From: Microcystis panniformis FACHB-1757
GTDB taxonomy: Bacteria > Cyanobacteriota > Cyanobacteriia > Cyanobacteriales > Microcystaceae
Direction: 5' to 3'
Length of the DNA stretch: 64,000 nt
NCBI RefSeq assembly: GCF_001264245.1
Contig: NZ_CP011339.1
Coordinates: 5,518,001-5,582,000 of the forward strand
The notes under the pieces were generated by a model. That model was not told where the DNA came from, did not search any database, and saw only the letters and a list, made by a program, of their open reading frames with translations. This document shows positions 1 through 8,888 of the stretch, piece by piece. The stretch's first letter is position 1; each line of letters opens with the position of its first letter. The translations under genes were made by a program, and so were the position numbers.

Positions 1-427
1 TCTGATGCTCGGTTCAACAATTAATCTTCACTCGCTTCTTATCTGGGGAAGATCAACATTATCGATGACACATTTTTTTCTGAAATGGCTATCGATTAAA
101 TTTGCTTAACTTTTAGCCCAATGGCAGCTCTACTATTTCGATTGTATCTTGCTCAAAAATTGCTGGTGGAATGCTCGTAACAAAATTTTATCTAATGTTC
201 AGCCTTCGGCCAGGGGCTAAAATCTCGCTCTTTTGTGGGGAAAAGGGGGGTATATTCCAGGTTAAAGATAAGATATGCAGCGGTTGCTTTATTCATCTGG
301 CACAGCTAATTCCTTATGGGATAAGCTTTTCGGCGTGGAGAATGTACCAGACCAATCCTGAATCCGCCGTAAATACCCTTAAAATTGATGAGCAGGAGTA
401 AATATTACCAGTTAAAGGTTCGCTGCT
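1..427. other. Intergenic 5' end, no supported gene
   Basis: No coding region with recognisable homology or a good ribosome binding site is visible. A 76-codon open frame at 171-401 has mixed composition and matches no family I know, so it is not annotated. The stretch presumably holds the promoter of the downstream channel gene, but I could not define it. Confidence 0.5.
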
Positions 428-1090
428 ATGAAATTCCGTCAATTGATGCGGGCAACAGAAAATAAATACAATCGGCTGCTGGCAAATCTGCTCTCGCTCT
501 ACATTATTTACCCGTTTTTAGTATATCTACCCCTGGGAGATTGGCTGATTTTCTTTTTCTTCTCCCTCTCTCTGATCATCGCCGTCTATCAGATCGATCG
601 CAGTAAATTGGCTTTAAGATATAATATCGGTCTGTTTTTGATTGCCCTCCTCCTGCGAGCATTCAGCACGATTATCCCTATTTATAGCGATTTCAACCGT
701 TGGTTCGAGCTATCTAGTACATTAATTTCTCTAGCTTTTGTTAGTTTATGTGTGTACTCGATTTTACTAGAATTAATTCTCGCCGAACAGGTAACATCAG
801 ATATCATCAAAGGGGGAATTTGTGTCTATTTTCTCTTGGGATTTTTCTGGGCATCCGCTTATAATATCGTCCAGATTTTCGACCCCGATTCCTTTAGCTC
901 CGCCGCTAAAACCGTCAACCAGGCGGATCTACTTCATTTCAGCTTTACTACCCTGGCTACGGTTGGCTACGGTGATATAGTTCCTACCAGTAAAATCGCT
1001 AGAGTTCTAGCCAATTTAGAAGGAATGACTGGAGTTCTCTATCCCGCCGTTTTTATCGCTCGTTTAGTCAGTTTACACAATGGTCGTTAA
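428..1090 (+). CDS. Two-pore-helix type potassium channel family protein
   Basis: Predicted inner-membrane ion channel of 220 residues. The C-terminal third has the pore signature: a phenylalanine/threonine-rich pore helix followed by the K+ selectivity filter TVGYGD near residue 177, then a last hydrophobic helix. Several hydrophobic segments precede it (about residues 20-60, 70-95, 100-120, 130-150), so the protein has more membrane helices than a minimal 2TM channel. No cytoplasmic RCK/TrkA domain is present, so gating ligands cannot be inferred. It lies 33 bp upstream of the next gene in the same direction and could be co-transcribed. The filter makes the ion-channel call firm; K+ as the ion is known for the family, not shown here. 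Confidence 0.85.
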   Translation: MKFRQLMRATENKYNRLLANLLSLYIIYPFLVYLPLGDWLIFFFFSLSLIIAVYQIDRSKLALRYNIGLFLIALLLRAFSTIIPIYSDFNRWFELSSTLISLAFVSLCVYSILLELILAEQVTSDIIKGGICVYFLLGFFWASAYNIVQIFDPDSFSSAAKTVNQADLLHFSFTTLATVGYGDIVPTSKIARVLANLEGMTGVLYPAVFIARLVSLHNGR

Positions 1091-1123
1091 CCAAAACAAT
1101 CCATCGCCCTGGGGGAATATTAG

Positions 1124-1900
1124 ATGATTATGCGTCGCTTTATCCCGATTCTTTCTTTGCTTTTGCCTTGGGTCACTGCTGCGGCAGTCTTGGCGGAAAT
1201 CCCCACTCTGGCCCAGGAAATCCGCCCAAAAACGGCGGAACAAGTGATCGAGCAACTCTGTGCTAATTTAACCAAACAGCGAGCGTTCACCGTCAATATG
1301 GATGTCACCTATGACGATGTACTCGACTCTGGGGCGAAAGTTCAGTACAGTGCCTATCAAAACATCTGGGTAGAGAAACCCAATCGCCTGCGCTCGGACT
1401 ACACTGGGGATGAACGAGTTACCCGCTTTTTTTACGATGGTAAAACCTTCACCCTTGCGGATATGGAACGGGATCTATACGTTACAAAACCGGCACCGAA
1501 TACTCTAGATGAAGCCTTAGACCAAGTAGAACAAAAGTACGGGATCAGCATTCCCATGTCAAATCTGGCAGCGAACGATCCCTGTGCAGAGCTAATGGCC
1601 GATGTCAAGCAAATTATTTTTATCGGCAACGACATGGTCAACCGCGAACCGATGTATCACCTGCTGCTGATCGGTAGCGATCGCGATTATCAAATCTGGG
1701 TCACGCAGGATGCCACCCCCCTAATGAGGAAAGCGATTATTACCTATAAAACTCTACCCGGTTCACCCCAGTACACGGCAATATTATCCGATTGGAATTT
1801 TAAGCCTAGTACACCCGCCGATACTTTCACTTTCCAACCGGGATCAGAATCGATCCCTATCGAACTTCTACCCCCTAGGGATAATCAATCCCAGCCGTAA
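1124..1900 (+). CDS. DUF2092-type predicted periplasmic protein
   Basis: 258 residues beginning with a signal peptide (basic MRR, hydrophobic stretch to about residue 24, Ala-rich cleavage region). The mature part has the layout of DUF2092/LolA-like proteins: an N-terminal helix ending in LCANL, then many beta-strand-like segments (YDDV, VEKPNRLRSDY, FFYDGKTFTL, YQIWV) and a C-terminal FTFQPG. LolA/LolB relatives carry lipoproteins or lipid in the periplasm, but the exact role of this subfamily is not known to me. It follows the channel gene by 33 bp. Family call comes from recognisable motifs such as W-x-x-P-x-R-L-R and the F-x-Y-D-G-K strand; function is not assigned. Confidence 0.7.
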   Translation: MIMRRFIPILSLLLPWVTAAAVLAEIPTLAQEIRPKTAEQVIEQLCANLTKQRAFTVNMDVTYDDVLDSGAKVQYSAYQNIWVEKPNRLRSDYTGDERVTRFFYDGKTFTLADMERDLYVTKPAPNTLDEALDQVEQKYGISIPMSNLAANDPCAELMADVKQIIFIGNDMVNREPMYHLLLIGSDRDYQIWVTQDATPLMRKAIITYKTLPGSPQYTAILSDWNFKPSTPADTFTFQPGSESIPIELLPPRDNQSQP

Positions 1901-1991
1901 ACCCCGTTCATAAAATGCGATCGCTCGTCGGTATTCCCCTAAATCAGCGTTTTGATATACTTTGAATATCTAACGAATTCGAGGTGGGATC

Positions 1992-2234
1992 ATGAAGTCG
2001 CAGATTCGACGCTGGGGTAATTCTTTAGCGATTCGGATTCCCAAGTATGCGGTGGAGGCACTGAACCTCAATCCTAAGGACGTTGTTGAATGTTCTGTGG
2101 AAAACGGAAAGCTAGTAATTGAGCTAATTCAAGCCTTGCCTGAGTTAAGTCTAGAAGAACTACTGGCTGAGGTTGTTGAATCACCGGAGCCGGAAGTGGA
2201 TTGGGGGCGGCCAATGAGAGAGGAGGTTTGGTGA
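1992..2234 (+). CDS. mazE: MazE-type antitoxin (AbrB/SpoVT fold)
   Basis: 80-residue protein whose first 50 residues are a textbook MazE/AbrB swapped-hairpin DNA-binding domain: RRWGNSLAIRIPK, then LNPKDVVE and KLVIE. The acidic C-terminal tail (LSLEELLAEV, PEPEVDWG) is the toxin-neutralising region in MazE proteins. It is preceded by a GAGGTGGGATC ribosome-binding region. MazE normally represses its own promoter and sequesters MazF, an mRNA interferase. Here the stop codon overlaps a GTG with a good Shine-Dalgarno sequence, exactly where mazF should begin, but the toxin frame dies after 14 codons, so this is an orphan antitoxin. Confidence 0.85.
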   Translation: MKSQIRRWGNSLAIRIPKYAVEALNLNPKDVVECSVENGKLVIELIQALPELSLEELLAEVVESPEPEVDWGRPMREEVW

Positions 2235-2275
2235 CATACATTCCAGTTGCTCCAGGATGTTCTCAGAAGAATTAA
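2231..2275 (+). pseudogene. mazF: Remnant of mazF toxin start
   Basis: GTG at 2231 overlaps the mazE stop (GTGA) and is preceded by AGGAGG at 2221-2226, the usual translational coupling of mazEF. The first codons read VTYIP, like many MazF N-termini, but the sequence then diverges and stops at 2273-2275 after 14 codons. No PemK/MazF motifs are seen in any frame to 2478. Probably an internal deletion that removed the toxin. Confidence 0.45.
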
Positions 2276-2478
2276 GCCGATTCTGTTCTAATCGGGACAT
2301 TCTCAAAAGCCTTACCCTATCCGAACCCAACCCAGATTTATTATAGAAAATGTTCCCGCCAGAGTGTGTGTAGAAACAGGAGAGCGTTTTTTTGCACCAG
2401 AAACCCTCGAACGCTTGCAGAAAATAATCTGAGAAGATAAGCAGCCAAGGCAAATAAAAAAATCAAGGAGTCCGGGCT

Positions 2479-3270
2479 ATGAAAAGATCTTCACGTCAAA
2501 ACTTATGTGTTCTTGCCGCCCTCCTTTTGGGTACAAGTTTACTGATCACGGATTATGTGGACGCTCGCGGTGGCGGTGGCGGTGGTCGTGGCGGTGGTGG
2601 AGCTTCCCCACGGGTTAACCGCAGTAGTGATCTGCAAAACCGAGGGAATTTCAGTAATCGTTCCCAACCCTCTAGAGATTTCAGTAATCGTTCCCAAACC
2701 TCTAGAGATTTTTCTGGAAGACAGGGGGAAAGACAAACTAATCAACAAAACCGTCAAGGGGAACGCACTGAAAGAACCGATATCCGTCAAGGGGAACGCA
2801 CTGAAAGAACCGATATCCGTCAAGGGGAACGCACCGAAAGACAGGGGGAACGGCAGCAGCAGGTTAGTGATCGCCAACAGAACCGTCAGAACTTTGTTGA
2901 CGATAATCGCAACGGTTACTGGCGTGGTGGCGGTTGGTACGGTGGCGGTTATTACGTCCCCCCGGGTTGGGGTTGGGTGGGTTTGACCACCGGCTTAGTC
3001 ATCGGTTCAGCGATCGCTACTCTCCCCCCCTACTACAATACCGTCTATGTGGGTTCTACTTCCTACATTTACTCGGACGGCATCTATCTTCAACCTAGCG
3101 GCAGTTCCTACACGGTGGTGGCCCCGCCAATCGGCGCAATTGTCACCTATATCCCAGACGGCTGCACCACAATTACGGCTGACAATACGCTTTATTACAA
3201 TTGCAGCGGTATTTACTATCGGCCTCTGTTTGAGAATGGTTCCACGGTTTATCAGGTCGTTCGCTTCTAA
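2479..3270 (+). CDS. Exported Gly/Arg-rich repeat protein, DUF6515-like C-terminus
   Basis: 263 residues with a signal peptide (basic start, hydrophobic LAALLLGTSLL). The mature N-terminal half is low complexity: a poly-Gly segment, SNRSQ repeats, and 33-bp DNA repeats encoding RQGERTERTDI, twice complete and once partial. The C-terminal half has a YWRGGGWYGGGYYVPPGW stretch, a hydrophobic Gly/Ala segment (LTTGLVIGSAIA) and three aromatic-rich strands with the spacing YIYSDGIYL / TLYYNCSGIYYRP. This resembles DUF6515 proteins, which are envelope-associated and of unknown function. Its stop overlaps the convergent SNF2 helicase by 4 bp. A good AAGGAG ribosome site precedes the start. Confidence 0.65.
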   Translation: MKRSSRQNLCVLAALLLGTSLLITDYVDARGGGGGGRGGGGASPRVNRSSDLQNRGNFSNRSQPSRDFSNRSQTSRDFSGRQGERQTNQQNRQGERTERTDIRQGERTERTDIRQGERTERQGERQQQVSDRQQNRQNFVDDNRNGYWRGGGWYGGGYYVPPGWGWVGLTTGLVIGSAIATLPPYYNTVYVGSTSYIYSDGIYLQPSGSSYTVVAPPIGAIVTYIPDGCTTITADNTLYYNCSGIYYRPLFENGSTVYQVVRF

Positions 3271-6200
3271 TCGGTTTCTTCTTCATCAATAATTGCCGAT
3301 CGATCTAATAATAATAAATCTCGCAGGCGATCGGTATCTAATTCGGTTAACCAATTTTCCCCAGCATCTACGGTTTGTTCCGCTAATTGTTTCTTGCTTT
3401 CGATCATCTCATTAATGCGTTCCTCTAGGGTTCCCGTACAGATGAATTTATGTACCTGAACATTGCGTTTTTGTCCGATGCGGAAAGCGCGATCAGTGGC
3501 CTGATTCTCTACGGCCGGATTCCACCAACGATCGATATGAAAAACGTGATTAGCGCGGGTTAGATTTAATCCTGTTCCCCCTGCTTTCAGGGAGAGAATA
3601 AAAATCTTTGGTCCTTGGGGATCATTTTGAAAGCGCTCGATCATTTCTACCCGATCTTTTGCTTTGGTAGAACCGGAGAGAAATAATATTTCCTCGGCTA
3701 ATTTTTTCTGGAGATGGGTTTGTAGGAGTTTTCCCCACTCGGCAAATTGTGTAAAAATTAAAGCTCGATCGCCTTCTGCTATCACTTCCTCTACCATGGC
3801 TTCTAAACGTAATAATTTTCCCGATCTTTGACTGGTTTCTAAACTATTTTCTTTCAAAAAATGGGCGGGATGATTACAAATTTGTTTTAGTTGCATTAGC
3901 AAGGTTAAAATTAATCCATGTTTCTGAATTCCTTGAATTTCTTCAATTTTCTGGAGCGTTGTCTCGACTAATTGTTGATAAAGTTGTCCCTGTTCTTTCG
4001 ATAAACCACAAAAAATATTCATTTCCTGTTTTTCTGGTAAATCTTCAATAATATTTTTATCGGTTTTTAATCTCCGTAAAATAAAGGGACGGACAAGGGA
4101 ACGTAAATTATGCAGGGATTCTTGATCGCCGTATTTTTCAATGGGAAGGGCAAAACGACGCTGAAAAAAGGCTTGAGTTCCTAAAAAATTGGGATTGAGA
4201 AAATCCAAAATTGACCATAATTCCGTCAGGCGATTTTCTACGGGAGTTCCCGTTAAGGCAATCCGAAATCCTGCGGGTATTTTTCGCACTGCTTGGGATT
4301 GTTTAGCCGTAGAGTTTTTAATATTTTGAGCTTCATCTAAAACTAAACCTTGCCATTGTACTGCTTCTAAACTGGACAGATCGCGATAGATTAAAGGATA
4401 ACTGGTAATAACAACCGATTTATTTTTTACCTCTTGAGCAAAAGCTTTACCTTTTAATCTTTTTTCGCCATGATGCACAAAAACAGCCAGGGTGGGAGCG
4501 AATTTTCTTAATTCATGTTCCCAGTTATTGACCACAGAAGTGGGAGCCACCACTAACACGGGATTAACTAACATATCCTGTTCTTTTAATGCTAGTAAAA
4601 AAGCGATTAATTGCGGGGTTTTTCCTAAACCCATATCATCGGCTAAACAAGCACCTAAACCCCACTTTTCTAGGAAAGCTAACCAACTAACTCCCTTGAT
4701 TTGATAGGGGCGTAATTCCCCCCGAAATTCCCGCGGTGGGTTGATTAATTGAATCCCTTGATTGTTATTTAAATTATCAATTAATTCCTTTAATGCTCCC
4801 TCCGCTTGGAAAGTGACTACCGGCAGTTTAGCAATTAGATTATTATCTCCTGAACTCAAGCGCAGGGCATCTTCCACCGAGAGATTCAGGGGAGTGATGG
4901 TATTATTTAAAATTGCCTGAGCTGCTTTAACATCGGTAGGCTGTAGGATTAACCATTTGCCCCCCACTTCCACCACTGGCGATTTTTTCTCTAATAACTT
5001 ATCAAAATCTTTTTTCGATATTTCCTGTTCCCCTACTACTAATTTAAGCTGAAAGTTTAATAAACTGGTTAAACTTAATCTTTCTCCTTTTTTGGGAGTT
5101 ACACTGGCAGCAATCTTAATTCCTAATCTTTGTTCATTGCTACCAGCAGTTAAACCCGTTGGCAAAATTACCCCTAATCCCTGATCTTGCAATTGCCAAG
5201 CGATCGAGCGAATAAACTGATAAACTTCGATCGAATCAAGAGAACATTCCTCCGGGTGTCTCTGCTCTAAACTAATTCTAATCGGTTCGTACAATCGCGA
5301 TGCTAATCCCAATCCTTTTAAGAGAATTTCCTGGGGATTATTGACAACTCTTTGATAACTATGATAACTTTCTTTCCCCTCTAACCAAATCAACTTGGCA
5401 CTAATGAGAAATTCGGGATCATCTAACGCTTGTAAATAATAGGTAAGTTTCCACGCTGTTCCTAGACTGGGAGGTTGTAAACATAAACAAACACGGTATT
5501 GATTCTCGATTAATTGGCGATTATTGCCATTAACTAAACTTTCTTGGATAGGAAACACCCAGTTATTATAAGCATTTTCTAGACGCTGTAAATTCTTGGC
5601 TTCTAAGGCAATGTCATGATGATCACCGCTTAAAGATTGTAGCCAGGGTTTCACCATCAATGACGGCGAAATATTAACAGTACTATCTATTTTTTGTCGT
5701 AAACGAGCATCGACAATATTTTTTAAGCAATCGAGAATGATTGTTTGTGGTTCGCTATTTTCTTGATAGACAAGACAAACCGGGGGATGGTTTGGATAAA
5801 CTTAGCTAAACGAGTGCGATCGATGGTACTATCTAGCAGGGGATACCAGCAACTTTGACCCTGATTTATTCCTGCTAAAAATTTCCCCCTTGCTAATAAA
5901 TCTAAACTCCAACGGTGCAAATACAGCCAAAATCGTAGATCATTACCGATAAATTCGGCCTTAGCTAGGGGTAATTTTTCCCATAACTGTACTATCATCC
6001 CCGCAGAAAAAGTTAATCCCGATACTTGCCATGGTTGCCAAGACAAGGATTTAGGTGTGGGTTCGAGAATTTGCCCCGACAGCAGCGGTAAAGAATATTT
6101 TTTCCTAGGGGGAGAATAACTAGGCAAACTGAGCTTGATTGATTCTGGAGAATACTGGTTAAGCTGAGGGGAAAATTTCTCGATAAATTGGGCTAATACC

Positions 6201-6328
6201 CCAGATTCTAGACAAAAAGGATGATTTTCTTGGGTTTCACTTAATTCCTTCCCTTGCCACTGTTCACCCCAAAGAAAAAAAACACTATCCTGCGAACCAA
6301 TCAGCCAATTACCGTGTAGAGTAGTCAT
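3267..6328 (-). CDS. SNF2/RapA-family DEAD-like helicase (frame interrupted)
   Basis: Superfamily 2 ATPase that presumably remodels protein-DNA or protein-RNA complexes. All helicase motifs are visible in order: Walker A DMGLGKT, DEAQ box, motif III ALTGTPVEN, LRRLKTDK, FTQF, motif V LKAGGTGLNL and motif VI DRAFRIGQ. The gene appears as two frames (6328-5723 and about 5720-3267). Adding one G to the run at 5782-5786 (+ strand) joins them into about 1020 residues, the usual length for cyanobacterial SNF2 helicases, and restores a continuous SNF2-associated N-terminal domain. I annotate one gene with a probable sequencing undercall; true pseudogenisation is the alternative. Confidence 0.85.
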
Positions 6329-6493
6329 TATAAAATAGGGAAATTCCTCTAAAAAACCTGCTGTTGAAAAGGTAACAAATCTCGATTTTGTCGCTTCTTC
6401 TGACCTTAAGAGCCTCTAATCTCCTATTTTAGTGGACAAGGGCTGATTTCTCAAGCAAAATCTAGTTCAGCGATTAGCCCCGACCGCATGGTT

Positions 6494-6508
6494 ATTATCA
6501 ATGATAAT
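6494..6508. promoter_or_regulatory. Fur/Zur-like palindrome upstream of pentapeptide-repeat gene
   Basis: Perfect 7-1-7 inverted repeat ATTATCA-a-TGATAAT. The overlapping 19-mer ATCAATGATAATCAATAGA (6498-6516) matches the canonical Fur box GATAATGATAATCATTATC at about 13 of 19 positions with the central 11 identical. It ends about 20 bp before the ATG at 6530, a repressor-compatible position. Fur (iron) and Zur (zinc) boxes cannot be separated by eye; the zinc genes next door make Zur attractive. Confidence 0.4.
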
Positions 6509-6529
6509 CAATAGAGTTATTTTTAAACT

Positions 6530-7318
6530 ATGTACAAATCGATCGCCCTAACCCTCGTCCTCAGTCTTCCCCTTAACTTGTCCCTAGTTGGTTATGGGGA
6601 AGATTTAAACCACCTACAGCAATTATTATCCACCCGAAAATGTCCCCAATGCGATCTGAGCGGTTCGGGGTTGGTGCAATCGAATCTAACCGGGGCAAAA
6701 TTAAATGGGGCCAATCTCGTCGGTGCTAATCTTAGTCAAGCTAATTTAAGTGGGGCGGATCTGAGTGGTGCCAATTTAACCGGTGCTTCTTTCTTTGGTG
6801 CTAATCTCACTGGAGCGAACTTAAGCGGGGCAATCTTGACGGGTGCGGATTTAAGAGGCGCTTATCTCAATAATGCTAACCTCGAAAACACCAAACTAGA
6901 CACTGCATACGTGCAGGGTGCGGTGGGAATTCCCAGTAGTGCCGGTACTCCCGAACTATTCTACGGTCTAGGGATGGTGGAAGGAAAACAGGGACGCACC
7001 AGCGCCGCTATAGAAAATTTTAATAAGGCCTTGACAATTAACTCGGAATATGCTCCAGCTTATCTGGCCCGGGCCATGGCTCACTATCGTCTGGGACAAA
7101 ATGCTCTAGCGGCCCAGGACGCTCAAATGGCTTCGACTCTCTTTGAACAGCAAGGTAACACCCCCGGTTACGAAGCAGCAGAGAATTTTATTAAAGGCAT
7201 GGAAATCGCCCTAAAACCGCGAGAACAAGGTGGTGGCAACGCTCAATTAGACCAAATGGTGCAGGGGATTGGTTCTCTGCTCTTACAGTTTGTTTTACCC
7301 GCTTTGGGACTGTTTTAG
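6530..7318 (+). CDS. Exported pentapeptide-repeat protein with TPR motifs
   Basis: 262 residues. A signal peptide (about 1-23) is followed by a Cys-x-x-Cys (CPQCDLSG). About 14 pentapeptide repeats of the A(N/D)L-x-x type follow (residues about 40-130), which form a right-handed beta helix. After an SSAGTPELFYGLGM linker come two TPR-like helices (GRTSAAIENFNKALTINSEYAPAY type). The C-terminus is hydrophobic (LLLQFVLPALGLF), perhaps membrane-associated. The protein probably sits in the periplasm or thylakoid lumen; its partner is unknown. The Fur/Zur-like palindrome just upstream and the adjacent zinc genes hint at metal-dependent expression. It ends 4 bp into the convergent smtB. Confidence 0.8.
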   Translation: MYKSIALTLVLSLPLNLSLVGYGEDLNHLQQLLSTRKCPQCDLSGSGLVQSNLTGAKLNGANLVGANLSQANLSGADLSGANLTGASFFGANLTGANLSGAILTGADLRGAYLNNANLENTKLDTAYVQGAVGIPSSAGTPELFYGLGMVEGKQGRTSAAIENFNKALTINSEYAPAYLARAMAHYRLGQNALAAQDAQMASTLFEQQGNTPGYEAAENFIKGMEIALKPREQGGGNAQLDQMVQGIGSLLLQFVLPALGLF

Positions 7319-7686
7319 TCCTCGTCCGCTGGCTCTTCTAAATGTTCCGAGACCGCGTAATAAAGGTCAAGGACATGATGATCGGCAAGACGATAAAAGA
7401 CTCTCCGTCCCTGTTTTTGGTATTTAACTAATCTTAAGGCTCTTAGGGTTCTTAACTGGTGCGATACGGCCGATTCACTCATCCCTAAATCGTCGGCTAA
7501 GTCACAAACACATAATTCTCTTTTGGCTAAAAGCGACAGAATTCTTAGGCGATTGGCATCCCCCAAAAGGCTGAAAAATTCGGCCATTTTTTGGGCTTTT
7601 TCGATTTCTAATCCCTGCAAGTGCTGGAATTTCGCCTCTTGGTGATGGGATTCCCCACAAACCGGCGCTATTTTCTCTATGGCCAT
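7315..7686 (-). CDS. smtB: SmtB/ArsR-family zinc-responsive repressor
   Basis: Winged-helix metalloregulator. The recognisable SmtB elements are the PNRLRIL-like helix, the ELCVCDLADDLG alpha-3 helix with its Cys-x-Cys, the recognition helix SESAVSHQLRTLR, and the alpha-5 metal-site helix DHHVLDLYYAVSEHLEE. The open frame extends to 7794, but that would overlap smtA. I chose the ATG at 7686 because it carries an AGGA ribosome site 7 bp upstream and begins MAIEKIAPVC, like known SmtB proteins. Zinc binding releases the family from its operator. It follows smtA by about 100 bp on the same strand, unlike the divergent smtA-smtB of Synechococcus. Confidence 0.88.
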   Translation of the reverse strand: MAIEKIAPVCGESHHQEAKFQHLQGLEIEKAQKMAEFFSLLGDANRLRILSLLAKRELCVCDLADDLGMSESAVSHQLRTLRALRLVKYQKQGRRVFYRLADHHVLDLYYAVSEHLEEPADED

Positions 7687-7784
7687 GTTTTTTCCTGATC
7701 GGTTATTAAGGGAAAGTTGAGAAAGGGAGGTATCGATCGAATCTTCAATCCCGATACTTGTCCCCTTCTCCCCAATAACTAAAT

Positions 7785-7949
7785 TTAACCGCAACGACAG
7801 TCATTGTGTCCACAGCCTTTCCCTTTAACGTGACCATTGGCACAAGCTTGGCAACAGTAGTATTGATCGTTTTCTTTGATGGCATCGGCGATCGATACTA
7901 CACACTTACAGGATTCACAAGCACATTTCATCATGGTGACAGCGATCAT
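7785..7949 (-). CDS. smtA: SmtA-type metallothionein
   Basis: 54-residue cysteine-rich protein too short for most ORF calls. It has nine Cys plus His in the bacterial metallothionein pattern: KCACESCKCVV, then YYCCQACANGH, then GCGHNDCRCG. SmtA proteins bind Zn/Cd in a four-metal cluster with a built-in zinc-finger fold. The start at 7949 has an AGAGG ribosome site 8 bp upstream; ATGs at 7934 and 7931 are alternatives that would give the more usual short N-terminus. The operator at 7987-8006 lies just upstream, so SmtB repression and zinc induction are expected. Confidence 0.9.
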   Translation of the reverse strand: MIAVTMMKCACESCKCVVSIADAIKENDQYYCCQACANGHVKGKGCGHNDCRCG

Positions 7950-7986
7950 GGTTACTACCTCTGAACTTCTTTACTGACTTTAGTAT

Positions 7987-8006
7987 AACATCTGAACAGA
8001 TGTTCA
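7987..8006 (-). promoter_or_regulatory. SmtB operator and -10 element of smtA
   Basis: Two overlapping perfect palindromes, AACATCTG-aa-CAGATGTT (7987-8004) and TGAACA-ga-TGTTCA (7993-8006). The second is the core of the ArsR/SmtB 12-2-12 operator. On the minus strand a TATACT -10 hexamer (7987-7982) abuts the operator, 33 bp before the smtA start, so bound repressor would block the polymerase. Confidence 0.75.
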
Positions 8007-8164
8007 TAGATTGAATAAAGTTAAATTTTTCTAAAACTCAGACGGGAAAGTTAGGGCAGTTATCTCAAGGGTGAGGTGGGAAGTTCTCCTTGATCAGTGA
8101 TTCAGATTTGAGTTTTCTGTTCACTGTTTAAGCTAAGTAGTCGTGCAAAATTAATTTCCTAGTC

Positions 8165-8267
8165 GAGACTCCGAGACAGGAGACTCGGAGACAGGAGACT
8201 CCGAGACGGGATACAGGAGACTCCGAGACGGGATACAGGAGACTCTGAGACGGGAGACGGGATACAG
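8165..8267. repeat. GGAGAC-type simple tandem repeat
   Basis: About 100 bp of imperfect units GAGACTCCGAGACAGGAGACTCGGAGACAGG. The same GGAGACAGGAGACAG words reappear inside the GyrA/ParC-like gene (58.7-58.8 kb) and as AGGAGTCAGGAG at 61.6 kb. Non-coding here. Confidence 0.8.
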
Positions 8268-8370
8268 CTATTAGGGATCGGATTTGAGTTTTCAGTTCAC
8301 TGTTTACTGATCACAGCAGAAGTCTGACGGAGTAGTGGCTTAGATGTGTAATTAATTGTGCTTAGATACT

Positions 8371-8588
8371 TAGGGCTGGCTGAATAAATCTAAAAACCTT
8401 GTTGGGTAAGACTTTTAGGCGTTTTGTCAATCAAAAGGTACTGGATGTGGGAGTGATCGGGGGGAAATTTAGGCACTTTTTCCCTGAAAATTAGGTAATT
8501 GGCCACCTCAAAACTGGTAAAACCCCACACCCCACACCCCACACCCCACACCCTGCCCCCACCGAAAAACTTTTTGCCGCAAACCCTA
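8371..8588. repeat. TA-flanked MITE, copy A
   Basis: About 218 bp beginning TAGGGCTGGCTGAATAAATC and ending GCCGCAAACCCTA. The same unit occurs at 13036-14664 (interrupted) and 55668-55884. Shared internal words include CCTTGTTGGGTAAGACTTTTAG, GGGGGGAAA, CTTTTTCCCTGAAAATTAGG, and a variable run of CCCCACA heptamers. TA at both ends suggests IS630/Tc1-type mobilisation. 8589-8888 holds no gene that I can see, except the decayed right flank of the ISAs1 element. Confidence 0.7.
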
Positions 8589-8888
8589 CTTAAGACGCAT
8601 CTTAACCGCCTATCCTTAGATTAGCTGAATTTACCCCAACCCCCCCGACGTCTAGGGTTGATTCATTTAAATTAAGTACAGCTGATTTTGAGTCAATAAA
8701 TTTGACTGAAGATTCTCAAGTTTATCTTTTTCTAATCAAAAGAGTTAGTCACAATAATTAATCTTTAATTCTCTGCCAATATTTATTATGAAGAGATTGA
8801 TAAAGCCTGTTCCCAAGCCACTAAAAGCCTACCTTTCTTGAAATTGTCTGAGAGTACATCCTGTTAATTTAGCTAATTTTTCTGCTTC

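Noticed and set aside
171..401. 76-codon open frame upstream of the channel gene
   Set aside because: No ribosome site, no recognisable domain, composition like non-coding DNA.
2539..2877. Minus-strand frame within the Gly/Arg-rich protein
   Set aside because: Repetitive Ser/Phe-rich product mirrors the plus-strand repeats; no start signal.
7687..7794. Longer start for SmtB at 7794
   Set aside because: The extension overlaps smtA and lacks SmtB similarity; the ATG at 7686 has a ribosome site.
8515..8555. Regular CCCCACA repeats looked briefly like a CRISPR-type array
   Set aside because: Seven-base head-to-tail units without spacers; it is a simple repeat inside a MITE. No cas genes in the window.
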